Source of the DNA: Acanthaster planci
Lineage: Eukaryota > Echinodermata > Asteroidea > Valvatida > Acanthasteridae
NCBI RefSeq assembly: GCF_001949145.1
Contig: NW_019091491.1
Span: forward strand, 933,299 to 997,298
Direction of reading: 5' to 3'
DNA: 64,000 nt
The notes under the pieces are model-generated. The model worked only from the letters and a program-made list of their open reading frames with translations, was not told the DNA's origin and did not search any database. Positions 51,301 to 58,670 of this stretch are shown in pieces. The translations under genes were made by a program, and so were the position numbers. Position 1 is the stretch's first letter. The number at the start of each line of letters is the position of its first letter.

Positions 51301-54127
51301 CGTTGTCATGGCAGTTTACTAGCATAGTGCCTTCAGTGTTACCCAAGGCCGGCAGTCCATTGTTAGAAATATATCAAAGGTTATGTTTTTCCAAGACAAC
51401 AGTGTTCTCGGCGGAAATAGTTAACAAATTGACCAAGACTGTTAGTTAGTTTCTTGTGCAATATTCATGGAGCATTGACAGTCTCAGTTTTGGTCGTTGA
51501 AGCTTTGCATGGCTCTACTTTGTTATTTAGTCCCAATTTGCGATGTTTTTACCAGTGGTGTTACCAAACTTTAAAGTCGGCAAAGATTAATTTCAGGTTT
51601 CAATGCTCATTTTGCAGATTCAGAGCCTCCGCACGTTACCTGTCCTGACACCGTAACTATGACCGCTGGCACTGGTAGAGCAGATGCCACTGTAGCATGG
51701 ACATCATTGCCAAAGTCAACAGATAACGTTGACCACTTGACTCTAAGCGACATAGAATGTGTCAGCAGCGAAGGTTTTGCCGTAGTGTCTAGAGGATTGT
51801 ATGGAGTTGGCAATACGACAGTTACCTGCAGTGTAACCGATTCTGCCAGGAATATTGGATCATGTCAATTCACCATTGTAGTTGTCGGTAAGATGTAATG
51901 CTAGAATATAAACATGCACAATGTTTTATTATTATTTTATTTTTTTTACTTTCGTTTGTTCTTTGAACATTTTCTGCATCAGCTGGAACCATTAACCTTG
52001 GTGGATTCGTTTTTAGGTAAAGCGTTTTACTATCGTTGCTTTTTCTTACTCAATTTGCAGACAGAGAACCTCCCCAAATTACCTGCCCCAACGAAGTCAC
52101 TTCAAAGAGCACTGACATTGGCATGCCAAATGCAGCTGTCGTGTGGTCATCGATGCCATCAGCCACTGACAATGTTGACATATTCACTTTAAGTGACATA
52201 CTGTGTTCAGATGATTTAGGCTCCGTCGTGGTGTCCAGTGGAGTATACGAGTTGGGCCTAACTACAGTGACCTGCACCGTCACTGACGGGGCCATGAATG
52301 CAGAATCGTGTCAATTCACCATTGATGTCATTGGTGATTGTCAACAATTTCAATGAGATAATAGCATGTCATTATTCAATTATATTTTCCTAAAGAGTCA
52401 CCAGCTTGTGTGAATGATTTACAGAAAAGATGTTTGATTCTGTACGTCTGTGCTTACCTTTTTTTAGATACGGAAGTTCCCAGTATTTCTTGTCCTGATT
52501 CAGTAATTTCCGTGAGTGCTGAGAGAGGCCAGTCTACAGCTTCTGTGACGTGGATTCAATATCTGTCCGCCAATGACAACGTTGATAGCCTGACATTGAG
52601 TGACATCCGGTGCGAAAACAATGCAGGCGCTACTGTGGTGTCTGGTGGAATGTATGGACTTGGCTCGACGACGGTAATATGCAGTGTAACCGATGGTGCC
52701 ATGAACACCGGATCGTGCCAGTTCACCATCGAAGTAGCCGGTATAGTATGAAACTCGACTGAGAGTAGGCCTATTCCAAGTTATCAGTTATTATTGTCAT
52801 CGTTATGCTAATGAAAAGGCAGCTCAGTGACAGATAAGCAGAACTGATTGCAAGAAGTAGGTCAGAGCCTATCGTCACATTCAGAAGTGAAAACAGCCGC
52901 TTCGATGGTCATCAAACAAAAATGATATGCACATATGTAATAAAATTCGATTTGATTTTGTTTGCAATTTTTCAGTCACTGTAATAAATCATGTCATTAG
53001 AAAGGAAAACAATCATGAACAATTCAGGACTGGGACGTACGAATGACCTTGCTATAAGTAGAATATTGTATTATAATTGCTTTTGTTAATAACAATCGAC
53101 TTTAACTGAGAAAAAAATCCTCCTGAAATTCCAACAGAGAGTAACATTAATGGAGCTGTTATTGCCATTGCTGCCTCAACTGGCGCCGTTGTGTTTGGCT
53201 CCATTGTTGCCATTGGTGTTATGTGCGTTCACTTGATGCGACGTGTACCTGGCTATGGACTCAGCAACGTCCTGAACTCGTTTTCTAACCAGAATGTTGA
53301 GTGGGAGGAGAGACCTCGTGAATACCGTCGTTCAGCCAAATACGATGTAAGAATATCTTAGCACGTATGGGCTATTAAAACCTAACCGTAACATAAATAG
53401 CATTTACCTTCGACTGAAAAGCCTACCGGTATCAAACGGACTGAAAGTACTATTTGTTACTAAAGTTGACAAAAAGGCAAGATCTTGTCACCAGTTTCAA
53501 TGAATAAAATCTAGGATATTTGCCATTTGGACAAATGATATAATGCATCACAAGACTTACTGAGGCTTTAAAATTATACAAAATATTACATGCTCTGTCC
53601 CCAGTCTCATTATGGATTTTTACCCTACTTTAACCACTGATGTGGGTCTATAGTCCTTGTCTCCAGACTAACCCATGGGAATCTTTGTAACCCGCCTGAC
53701 AGCTTGCCTGGCCCACTGATTCGCAATAGTTAACGTTCTCTGTAATCCGCCCAAAACGATTTTTAAAAATTAACCCAAAAAATTAATTCGTTTAAAGGGC
53801 AAGTTAATTGCGCCAGAAAATTGGCTCGGAAGTTTACTTGGAAGCTTAGACCTCTAACACTAATTTCAACGTGTTCACTTCTTCTTAGATCCAATTTTAC
53901 GGTCAGGAAGATGACAGTTTCCCCAGACAATACGTCGTTCCTGGTCCGGCATTTGTAAGTTATATTACTTTTAGTTAAATGTTAAAAATATCAAGCATTC
54001 AAAAACTGTTCGCAATGAGCAGATTTAAACTCAATCATAGGCTGCAGTGCATTTATATCATGAAATGTATTTTCTGTTTCAGGTAGGAAACAGAGATGGA
54101 AGTTTTAACGACGCTTTCTACTATTAG
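27256..54127 (+). CDS. Gene 2: MAM x5 - HYR x9 type I transmembrane protein, 29 coding exons
   Basis: Joining the exons listed below gives 5493 nt, about 1830 residues. Order: signal peptide (1-20); five MAM domains (about 21-191, 192-366, 367-536, 537-712, 713-879); acidic Pro/Asp linker (880-911); nine HYR domains (912-1724); transmembrane helix (about 1730-1757); cytoplasmic tail to 1830. Every intron from exon 1 to the transmembrane exon is phase 1, so modules can be added or removed without a frame change. MAM domains mediate adhesion and oligomerisation in receptors and meprins; HYR is an Ig-like fold found in hyalin and adhesion proteins. I infer a cell-surface adhesion or recognition receptor. 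Each HYR here keeps four cysteines. I do not recognise a named orthologue. Without the weak linker exon the protein would be 1798 residues and still in frame. Confidence 0.9.
27539..27670 (+). CDS. Gene 2 exon 2: MAM1, first part
   Basis: Acceptor ACATGCAG, donor TTTGGAG|GTGAGT. Encodes FNCTFEAGICGW, the hallmark MAM opening, then DFDLIL and GPSEDHTFG. Confidence 0.9.
28325..28350. repeat. 26-bp perfect palindrome, ACATGT-rich
   Basis: The sequence is its own exact reverse complement, centred on a GTACATGTACATGTAC core. The surrounding 28260-28410 is full of ACATGT and TGTACAATAT motifs. Confidence 0.85.
28830..29770. mobile_element. GC/CpG-rich block in intron 2, possible LTR-type insertion
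   Basis: Base composition shifts sharply from the AT-rich intron to CpG- and GCGC-rich sequence with repeated GCGCCCTCT-type motifs, a CACGTG E-box near 29570, and a minus-strand frame of 110 codons (28764-29096) with no domain I recognise. An inserted element (LTR or similar) or an internal regulatory island both fit. No terminal repeats could be defined. Confidence 0.3.
29134..29148 (+). promoter_or_regulatory. CTCF-like binding motif
   Basis: CCAGTAGAGGGCGCT on the plus strand matches the full CCASYAGRKGGCR core. It lies in the CpG-rich block of intron 2 of gene 2 and is identical over 15 bases to the site at 1139-1153. Confidence 0.45.
29969..30115 (+). CDS. Gene 2 exon 3: MAM1, middle part
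   Basis: Acceptor TTACTTTCAG, donor CATAG|GTAAGC. Encodes GVYLYLEGSG, AVLLSPEV and WCFSFWYNMFG, the central MAM signature. Confidence 0.9.
31231..31464 (+). CDS. Gene 2 exon 4: MAM1, last part
   Basis: 234 nt, acceptor TAATCCCCAG, donor TCCAA|GTAAGC. Encodes VFSVCGRQTGDKAWMQALV and IAIDDLSIWQDEC, the terminal MAM strand with its Cys. Almost identical to exon 7. Confidence 0.9.
31669..31892 (+). repeat. 112-bp tandem duplication in intron 4
   Basis: Two adjacent, nearly identical units begin at 31669 and 31781 (TAATTAAAGCCGTATTCATT). The paralogous intron 7 holds one diverged counterpart near 34310-34425. Confidence 0.85.
32146..32289 (+). CDS. Gene 2 exon 5: MAM2, first part
   Basis: Acceptor GATTGCAG, donor TTTGGAG|GTAGTA. 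Encodes FNCSFEQGPCGWTQSNDDDY and GPEFDHTFG. Confidence 0.9.
33150..33296 (+). CDS. Gene 2 exon 6: MAM2, middle part
   Basis: Same 147-nt length as exon 3. Encodes GTYLYLEGSN, AVLLSPEV and WCFSFWYNMFGRHIG. Donor ACATAG|GTAAGC. Confidence 0.9.
33743..33976 (+). CDS. Gene 2 exon 7: MAM2, last part
   Basis: 234 nt, as exon 4. The two differ at 10 positions, all in the last third; the first 147 bases and about 100 bases of preceding intron are identical. Ends TAIDDLSIRQDEC. Confidence 0.9.
34661..34804 (+). CDS. Gene 2 exon 8: MAM3, first part
   Basis: Acceptor TGGATTACAG, donor TTGGGAG|GTATAT. Encodes FNCSFEQGPCGWTQSNDDDY as in exon 5, then NWGLQREDTLTSHTGPEFDH. Confidence 0.9.
35212..35595. 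repeat. ~385 bp segment present only in unit 2 of the tandem duplication
   Basis: In unit 1, GGTCCAATCC at about 32670 is followed almost directly by the GTTACTGCAGTAG block. In unit 2 the same two blocks are separated by about 385 bases unrelated to unit 1. Either an insertion in unit 2 or a deletion in unit 1. No terminal repeats seen. Confidence 0.55.
35945..36076 (+). CDS. Gene 2 exon 9: MAM3, middle part
   Basis: Acceptor TATTGCACAG, donor GAAGCTG|GTATGT. Encodes GFYYYMELGGKGVIVSPVVE and WCFSLWYNVYG. It is 15 nt shorter than exons 3 and 6 and clearly more diverged. Confidence 0.88.
36077..37904 (+). other. Intron 9 of gene 2 (1.8 kb)
   Basis: AT-rich. Short ORFs at 36485-36757 and 36909-37228 have no domains, overlap on both strands and lack splice context. 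Nothing recognised. Confidence 0.6.
37905..38138 (+). CDS. Gene 2 exon 10: MAM3, last part
   Basis: 234 nt, acceptor TTTTGTTTAG, donor TTGGCTG|GTAAGT. Encodes FQVFAFPANE, GQQTGKRVWLHELVDI and TAVDDLEIFEGAC. Confidence 0.9.
38229..38447. mobile_element. MITE copy A in intron 10
   Basis: Ends are inverted repeats: CTGCAAAAACTCTGGTGTTA at the left and the reverse complement of CTGCAAAAACTGGGGTATTA at the right. The inside is rich in GGTGTTA/TAACACC. A sister copy lies at 39897-40127. Confidence 0.75.
38448..39562 (+). other. Rest of intron 10
   Basis: No exon-like ORF. A poly-A-rich stretch lies at about 39487-39507. A TCACGGTCAGGGGT-type patch near 38940-39005 shows short similarity to intron 12 (about 41690-41790: a GGGCCCAAA-AACCCAGCT block), suggesting a shared repeat. 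Confidence 0.5.
39563..39706 (+). CDS. Gene 2 exon 11: MAM4, first part
   Basis: Acceptor CATAACCTAG, donor CGAGGTG|GTACGT; the alternative donor three bases earlier fits the family spacing less well. Encodes FNCSFDEDYCGWEQYYSDG and GPQFDHTRG. Confidence 0.88.
39897..40127. mobile_element. MITE copy B in intron 11
   Basis: Same family as 38229-38447: left end CTGCAAAAACTACCGTGTTA, right end the complement of CTGCGAAAATAGGGGTGTTA, with TTAACACC-rich interior. The two copies align over most of their length. Confidence 0.75.
40342..40491 (+). CDS. Gene 2 exon 12: MAM4, middle part
   Basis: Acceptor AACTCATAG, donor ATATCG|GTACGG. Encodes DAVLLSPTVL and LCLSFWYSMFGADIG. The usual YLYLE strand reads YCFFEVDY here. 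Confidence 0.85.
40492..42050 (+). other. Intron 12 of gene 2 (1.6 kb)
   Basis: No exon-like ORF recognised. Parts resemble intron 10 (AACCCAGCT-TTTTAAGGTTAAA-type block near 41765), suggesting a dispersed repeat. Confidence 0.5.
42051..42284 (+). CDS. Gene 2 exon 13: MAM4, last part
   Basis: 234 nt, acceptor TCCTTTATAG, donor TCAAC|GTATGT. Encodes LTVYLESEN, GQHTGRRSWQRALIDI and MAFDDVGIYSGAC. Confidence 0.9.
42519..42659 (+). CDS. Gene 2 exon 14: MAM5, first part
   Basis: Acceptor TTCGGATAG, donor AAAGGAG|GTAAAC. Encodes LDFNCDFEDGTLCGWMHSKE and GPDFDKTKG. Confidence 0.9.
42756..42899 (+). CDS. Gene 2 exon 15: MAM5, middle part
   Basis: Acceptor CTCGTTTCAG, donor GAATGG|GTAAGA; only a 96-bp intron separates it from exon 14. 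Encodes GTYLYLEASD, GTIVSPLVET and ISFWYNMYGGGMG. The Trp-Cys before FWYN in the other MAMs reads RT here. Confidence 0.9.
43806..44021 (+). CDS. Gene 2 exon 16: MAM5, last part
   Basis: 216 nt instead of 234. Acceptor CATGCCCCAAG, donor GATATAG|GTATGT. Encodes LRLFVESAES, GQQTDADEWLQAVVEV and ISIDDIKISPDIG. The terminal Cys found in the other four MAMs is absent. Confidence 0.85.
44383..44478 (+). CDS. Gene 2 exon 17: acidic linker (tentative)
   Basis: A 96-nt segment encodes CESIKERLMSPCPRPPPYDD then HKDDGYDDDET. Its phase is 1 on both sides like its neighbours. The acceptor (CTCCGCAAAG) and donor (ACAT|GTCAAT) are weak, and skipping it also keeps the frame, so it may be alternative or not used. 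Confidence 0.4.
44699..44968 (+). CDS. Gene 2 exon 18: HYR1
   Basis: 270 nt, acceptor ACGTCCAG, donor TTCGTG|GTTAGT. Encodes EAPVVTCP, VTWTSSPSATDYVD, SSDIHC, YGLGTTNITCNATDTAMNTG and SCSFSLSV. A fifth Cys follows CP. Confidence 0.92.
44969..46143 (+). other. Intron 18 of gene 2 (1.2 kb)
   Basis: No exon-like ORF; the frame at 45457-45657 has no domain and no splice context. Contains TAGGCCTA at 46051-46058. Confidence 0.6.
46144..46413 (+). CDS. Gene 2 exon 19: HYR2
   Basis: 270 nt, acceptor ACAACTTTCAG, donor ACGGG|GTTAGT. Encodes KEAPVVTCPNTV, PSATDNVDTF, SDIGC, LGTTNIVCNATDAAMNVG and SCNFSITI. Confidence 0.92.
47478..47747 (+). CDS. Gene 2 exon 20: HYR3
   Basis: 270 nt, acceptor ATTTCTCCAG, donor TTGTAG|GTTAGT. 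Encodes GEAPVVSCPDTV, PSATDNVDTFTSSDIRC, LGTTRVTCSASDAAGKNG and SCQFSIEV. Closest to HYR6. Confidence 0.92.
48282..48551 (+). CDS. Gene 2 exon 21: HYR4
   Basis: 270 nt, acceptor CATTTTACAG, donor TTGTTG|GTAAGA. Encodes SEPPNVTCPDTV, SDIECVSSEGFAVVSRGLYG and SCQFTIQV. Paralogue of HYR7, with which it shares that long segment exactly. Confidence 0.92.
48719..48991 (+). CDS. Gene 2 exon 22: HYR5
   Basis: 273 nt, acceptor CAATTTGCAG, donor TTATTG|GTAAAT. Encodes KEPPQIICPNGV, MPNAVVTW, SDIQC and SCQFTIEI. Paralogue of HYR8. The intron before it is only 167 bp. Confidence 0.92.
48992..50144 (+). other. Intron 22 of gene 2 (1.15 kb)
   Basis: Frames at 48992-49302 and 49664-49939 lack domains. The latter (MHTEAVKVGSHSENMQETLK...) is the longest but has no splice support. 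Probably non-coding. Confidence 0.5.
50145..50414 (+). CDS. Gene 2 exon 23: HYR6
   Basis: 270 nt, acceptor TCTCAATGTAG, donor TTGTTG|GTAAGT. Encodes KEPPALTCPITV, PSATDNVDTFTSSDVRC, YGLGTTRVTCSASDAALNTG and SCQFIIEV. Confidence 0.92.
50415..51617 (+). other. Intron 23 of gene 2 (1.2 kb)
   Basis: Holds a poly-A run near 50608-50624. No exon-like ORF recognised. Confidence 0.6.
51618..51887 (+). CDS. Gene 2 exon 24: HYR7
   Basis: 270 nt, acceptor CATTTTGCAG, donor TTGTCG|GTAAGA. Encodes SEPPHVTCPDTV, SDIECVSSEGFAVVSRGLYG and SCQFTIVV. Confidence 0.92.
52061..52333 (+). CDS. Gene 2 exon 25: HYR8
   Basis: 273 nt, acceptor CAATTTGCAG, donor TCATTG|GTGATT. Encodes REPPQITCPNEV, MPNAAVVW, SDILC and SCQFTIDV. 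Preceded by a 173-bp intron homologous to the one before HYR5. Confidence 0.92.
52468..52740 (+). CDS. Gene 2 exon 26: HYR9
   Basis: 273 nt, acceptor CTTTTTTTAG, donor GTAGCCG|GTATAG. Encodes TEVPSISCPDSV, SANDNVDSLTLSDIRC, YGLGSTTVICSVTDGAMNTG and SCQFTIEV. Confidence 0.92.
53138..53346 (+). CDS. Gene 2 exon 27: transmembrane segment
   Basis: Acceptor ATTCCAACAG, donor TACGAT|GTAAGA; phase 1 in, 0 out. Encodes a helix starting GAVIAIAASTGAVVFGSIVA, followed by basic residues (HLMRR) that mark the cytoplasmic side, then EWEERPREYRRSAKYD. Confidence 0.9.
53889..53954 (+). CDS. Gene 2 exon 28: cytoplasmic tail
   Basis: 22 codons, IQFYGQEDDSFPRQYVVPGP plus AF, between TTCTTCTTAG and GTAAGT. 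YVVP fits the YxxP pattern bound by Crk-type SH2 domains; this is a motif match only. Confidence 0.85.
54083..54127 (+). CDS. Gene 2 exon 29: C-terminus and stop
   Basis: Acceptor TTCTGTTTCAG. Encodes VGNRDGSFNDAFYY and TAG. Strong polypyrimidine tract and in-frame end. Confidence 0.85.
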   Translation, partial: VGNRDGSFNDAFYY

Positions 54128-54336
54128 AGATTTTTGAAAACTTGATCCTCGGGTGAAAGAAATAGAATCGGGGAAGACCGAAAAACATTCAAACAATATC
54201 CAAGATGTTCTATATTCAAACTTCACCGTCGTGCTCCCAAACCTTTTTCACCTTAAAAGCGTTAAATGAGCGTCAACTAGTATACATATTGGAATTGCAC
54301 TTTATTTACTCTTTATAAATGTATGTATTGAATTAC

Positions 54337-54342
54337 AATAAA
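54337..54342 (+). terminator. Polyadenylation signal of gene 2
   Basis: AATAAA lies 210 bases after the stop, followed by AT-rich sequence. Confidence 0.65.
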
Positions 54343-55629
54343 ATATATTCAGGCAAAGCTAAGATCAAAGCTACATTATGCACATTACCCTTGCTACGAA
54401 TAGGCTCAACTCTGAAAGGGCCAGGGTAGATCCTGTCCCAGTATTCAGCTGTTTAATGCATGATCTTTCAGAAAAAAAGTTGACGTTTAAAACATTCCAG
54501 TGCATAGTTCAGTCATAACGGTCATTCGAAGTTCATGGCCACATAAGTCTGAGCCTTCGTGCATTTGGTACGTCAGTAAAAATACTTTGAATATTTTGCT
54601 GACCAGTCTCAGTAAAAACAAAATAAGAATAATAGGCTTACAATATAGAACAGTAATAGAACAGTACGCTTATGTCTGATGTTAATAGAAATGGTGTCAA
54701 AATGACGGCAGGAAGTTAAAAAAATACCTGTGAGAGTTTGGTGCTGAAAAAAATGCCCAAGTGTTATTGGAGGAAATCGCAATGGGTGGGGGTTGAATTC
54801 TGCCCACGGGTTAAACCTTTTTATAAGATGTAAACTCTGCACTAAGCAGGTGCAATGTGATTTAACTAACGCTTGATTGCTTTTAAGTATTCATGATTGC
54901 ATGCTACTATTGGGTGCTTCTGTTTCATATCCTTAATTGATCTACATTAAGAGCTTGTTATATTAAAAATGTAGAATGGGAAGAAACCAATTTTTGGGTA
55001 CGTTTCGAGTTCAATGGAAAAAGGTAATTAAATTGTATTTTTGTATAAGATAAAACAGTGTGATTTGTAATCATTCAACTTGTTTCATGCAAAGACACTA
55101 GCCGGGTAAAGAAAATACTTTATAAGCTCTTTGATATAAGCGAGGTGGTTGTTTATGTGGGTGATTGTGCTGTTATATTACATGTAATTAATCCTCATCT
55201 GGATTAATTGGTAGAGAAAGAACCCCACATTTTTGATCAACAAGGTAAAGAGCATGCCGCTTTAATCACCAATGACCACTTCAAGACACTGAATTCCATT
55301 CATTTAAACTGTATTATAAATTAAACAAATGCTGAACAGTGCTACACAGTACACATTTTAAGAAAAAATTCACAGCAACGTCACACTGACAAATTGTACC
55401 TCAAGCAAAGGTACGGCCATTTCAATGTTATTACACTTTGAACTCATTTCTTTGTGTTGCACCATAAACTGGTTGGTGTAGTATCTCTTCATTTTTTTTC
55501 AAGTGATGCAGTCTTGCCTAAAGTTCTCGTAAATATTAACGTGAAAATGATCAAATATAGCAAGTACACAATGGAATTTTCAGACTCTCTCTCTGGCATC
55601 CTTGCCTCGAAGAAGCAATGGTTAGCGCG
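54343..55629. other. Intergenic between gene 2 and the retrotransposon
   Basis: AT-rich, no supported gene or repeat family. Confidence 0.55.
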
Positions 55630-56270
55630 TCAAGGGTTGGAGCAACGCCTGGAATGACGGTACAGCCCAATCCTTGAGTGGCAGTCTTTGGAGGCAGTCG
55701 TTGGCGCCGATGAAGATTGATGGTAAACGTGCCGATGTTGCACGTGTTGTTTCCTCGCCGCACGCTCCATCGCCATCTGGACCCTTGTGTTCTTGAGAAC
55801 ACCCTCTTTGACACTGTGGGGCCAGGTGATTCGATCTTTGGCAATAACCTCCCAGTTATTGGCGTGGATCTGCTCGCACCGGATGTTGCGTTTACAGACA
55901 TCTTTAAAACGCAACAGCGGTCGGCCCACACGGCGGACGCCAACCTGCAATTCTCCGTAAAGGACTTCTCTCGGCAAGCACTCGGCTCCATGTAGTGCAC
56001 GTGGCCGAGCCACTGAGTCGTCTCTGGCTGGGAAATGCAGGAATGCTTAGCAAGTCAACGCGCTCAAGCACCACAGTATTGGGTCTCTGTCCTGCCGCTT
56101 GATTTACATGTGGCGCCGAACCCATTTAACCGCTTCTCCTGCTTGGCATAGCCTGTCCAGGACTCGCTGCCGTACATGAGAGTGGACAGGACACAAAATT
56201 GGTAGACGAGTAACTTGGTCTTCAAACTCAGTGAACTGTTGTTCCACACTTGCTTGTTGAGTTTTGCCAT
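55630..56270 (-). pseudogene. LINE C-terminal region, broken
   Basis: 56064-56270 carries KTKLLVYQFCVLSTLMYGSE and RLNGF, the post-RT region. 55630-56013 carries VLYGELQVGVRRVGRPLLRF, NNWEVIAKDR and the finger-like CHSRIGLYRHSRRC. Frameshift between them. Confidence 0.82.
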
Positions 56271-57143
56271 GACAGCAGCTGTTTTAGCGATATTGGAGCT
56301 AATTGCAGTGTCGACATGTCCAACGAGAGCGTGTTTGAAACAGTGGGCCCTAGGTAGATGAAGGTGTCAACAGCCCTCAGCTGTGTGTTGTCGATGGTAA
56401 TGGCAGGAGGGGAGACAGCATCTTGTGCCATGATGTTGGTTTTGTTGAGGATGATCTTGAGCCCTAACTCCTTGCAGGCATGGGACAGTTTGTTCACCAA
56501 GTACTGCAGGCCCTTCTTGCTGTGCAATGCTAGAGCAACGCCGTCTGCAAACAGCAGCTCGCGCATAAGAACCTCGTAGACTTTGGTTTTTGCACGAAGT
56601 CTTGCGATGTTGAAGAGTTTTCTGTCTGATCTTGTGCGGACGTAGACACCTTCAGGACAGTCGGCGAAGGCGTATCGGAGGTGCATTGAGAACAAAAATC
56701 CCAAACAGGGTTGGTGCTAGAGCGCAGCCCTTCTTCACTCCACTGCTGACTGGAAATGCATCTGAGATGGCTCTATCAAAGCAAACGGTATTTGGAAGAA
56801 GATGATTGCAAGGAGCTTTGGGGAACAACCGATTTGTCGCAGGATCTAGAAGAGCCCGCTTCGACTAACTAAAGTCAAAGGCTTTGGTCAGGTCCACGAA
56901 TGCAAGGAACAATGACTGCTGCTGCTCTCGACACTTCTCATGCAGCAGATGGAGGGATAAAATCATATCCACTGTGCACCTCTCGGCACTGAAGCCACAC
57001 TGGGACTCAGGATAGACTCGCAAAGCGAGGCTCTGCAGGCGTAACATGGTGAACCAGGCGAAGACTCTGCAAACTATGCTCACATGAGAGATGCACCTGT
57101 GATTGTTGCAGTCACTGTGTTCGACTATGTTTGCATCTCTCAA
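56228..57143 (-). pseudogene. LINE reverse transcriptase domain, broken
   Basis: 56865-57143 carries YPESQCGFSAERCTVDMI and LFLAFVDLTKAFD, RT fingers and palm. 56228-56704 carries LLFADGVALALHSKKGLQYL (box normally FADD), LGLKIILNKTNIM and VDTFIYLGPTVS. The part between them (about 56705-56864) is frame-shifted, and the catalytic Asp pair is lost. Confidence 0.88.
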
Positions 57144-57186
57144 ATCTTGGGGAATGTGTCCTTGCTCCTAGCAAAGACAGAAGAGA

Positions 57187-57835
57187 TCACATAGGGGTTG
57201 CAAGATGGCATTTTTCCCGTGTTTCAGAACATCTTAGGGATACCGTCTTTCCGTGGAGCCTAAGCGTGCCACTTGAAAGGCAGTCTATGGTTTTGCTGAG
57301 ATCGTCCAGCGTGGACATTTCGTCAAGCTCCTTCATGACTGGAAGGCCAGGCAAGGCGTTGAAGGCAACGTCTGTCACGATGTTCTGGGTTGAGTACAGT
57401 TTAAGATAACGTTCGACCCAACGCTGGAAATGCTTGCTCTTGTAAGTGATGATTTCGCCTGTTTTAGCTTTGAGCGGTGTTATTTTGATACTTGTGTGGC
57501 CGATAGCTGTTTTGATGCCCACGTACATTCCTTTCGTGTATCCACAATTGGAAGCTATCCGGATGTTGGCGCACAGGTTCTTCCAGTACTCATTGGCGTA
57601 TTAAACGGCGGGCGATCTGCTGGATTTTGCTCCTCGCTGTTCGAGGGGCGTCGCACGTGCCGGGGCAAGGGTTCTGCTTGTGAGCCAGCAGTGCTTTTCT
57701 TTTGGCCTCTTTGACTGGCTGCATGTCGTCCCAGTGAGCATCGAAACAGTCAACAATCTTGCGTGCTTTCCGAATGCAGTCACGGCTGAGTCGTAGATGG
57801 CGTCGCGGGGATGGTTCCATTTGGCGTCCACGTCA
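57187..57835 (-). pseudogene. LINE linker between endonuclease and RT, broken
   Basis: Two overlapping frames around 57590-57831 share one ancestral stretch (VDCFDAHWDDMQPVKEAKRK in one of them), showing a frameshift. The 57187-57528 frame continues with KTGEIITYKSKHFQRWVERY and LDEMSTLDDLSKTIDCLSSG, the pre-RT region. Confidence 0.8.
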
Positions 57836-58166
57836 CCTGGGATCTCGGACTGGAGGTGAGCTTTAGGTTTCCTCTGAAAGCTGTCAGCAAAGGAGGTCTG
57901 AGCGTTGATCGGATCGAACGTTCCACAAGTGTTGATGAGGGGGCGACCCTTGGTCTTGGCATGGTGGATCTTCCTTGGCTTCAGTCAGGCATTACTGGCT
58001 ACAAGGGAAGGATCTGTGTCAGCTCTGTGATCGCTTCTCGTGTGGAGAACACTGCTGAGGTCCGCTCTTTTGGTGATAACAAGATCTAGTTGGTGTCAGT
58101 GACGGGACGGGGGTGCCTCCAACATACTTCTTGCAGCCTTTTACACTTGAAGTAGGAGTTTGTAAC

Positions 58167-58670
58167 TCACAGGCCGTGATGACAACAGAGTTCCAACAGC
58201 CTCTGTCCGCTAGCGTTCATCCTGCCTATGCCAAAGTGGCCAAGACAGAATGACCACACTTGCCAGTCTGCTTCAACGCAAGCGTTGAAGTTGCCTAGCA
58301 AAAATAAGCCTTCAGAGCGAGGGATTCTAGATAGCACTTCCTCTAGAGCCTCGTAGAACTGATCTTCGGCTTCTGGGGAAGACGTGAGAGTCGGGGCATA
58401 CACAGAAAGGATGTTTACGAAGCCGGAAGATGTCTTCATGCGGAGGGCGAGGGTTCTTTCGGACCCCCCTGCAGGGGTTTCTGTGGTGAAAATCAGCGAG
58501 TCCCTCACCTGAAACCTACACCATGCTGCCTAGGCTCGTCCTGGGACAGGCCCTGCTAATAAGTAAGGTGAAGTCGTTTTCTCACAGAGCGCTGCTGTCA
58601 GTCAGGCGGGTTTCTTGAAGGCAACGTGGATGTTAAATCGTGCTAGTTCCTTATTGGTGATGGCGGTCTT
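58167..58670 (-). pseudogene. LINE endonuclease domain, broken
   Basis: The frame holds TLALRMKTSSGFVNILSVYA, LFLLGNFNACV (the family usually has GDFNA; Asp is replaced by Asn) and HFGIGRMNASGQRLLELC. An upstream fragment in another frame (KELARFNIHVA, about 58630-58660) is the domain start, separated by frameshifts. Confidence 0.85.
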
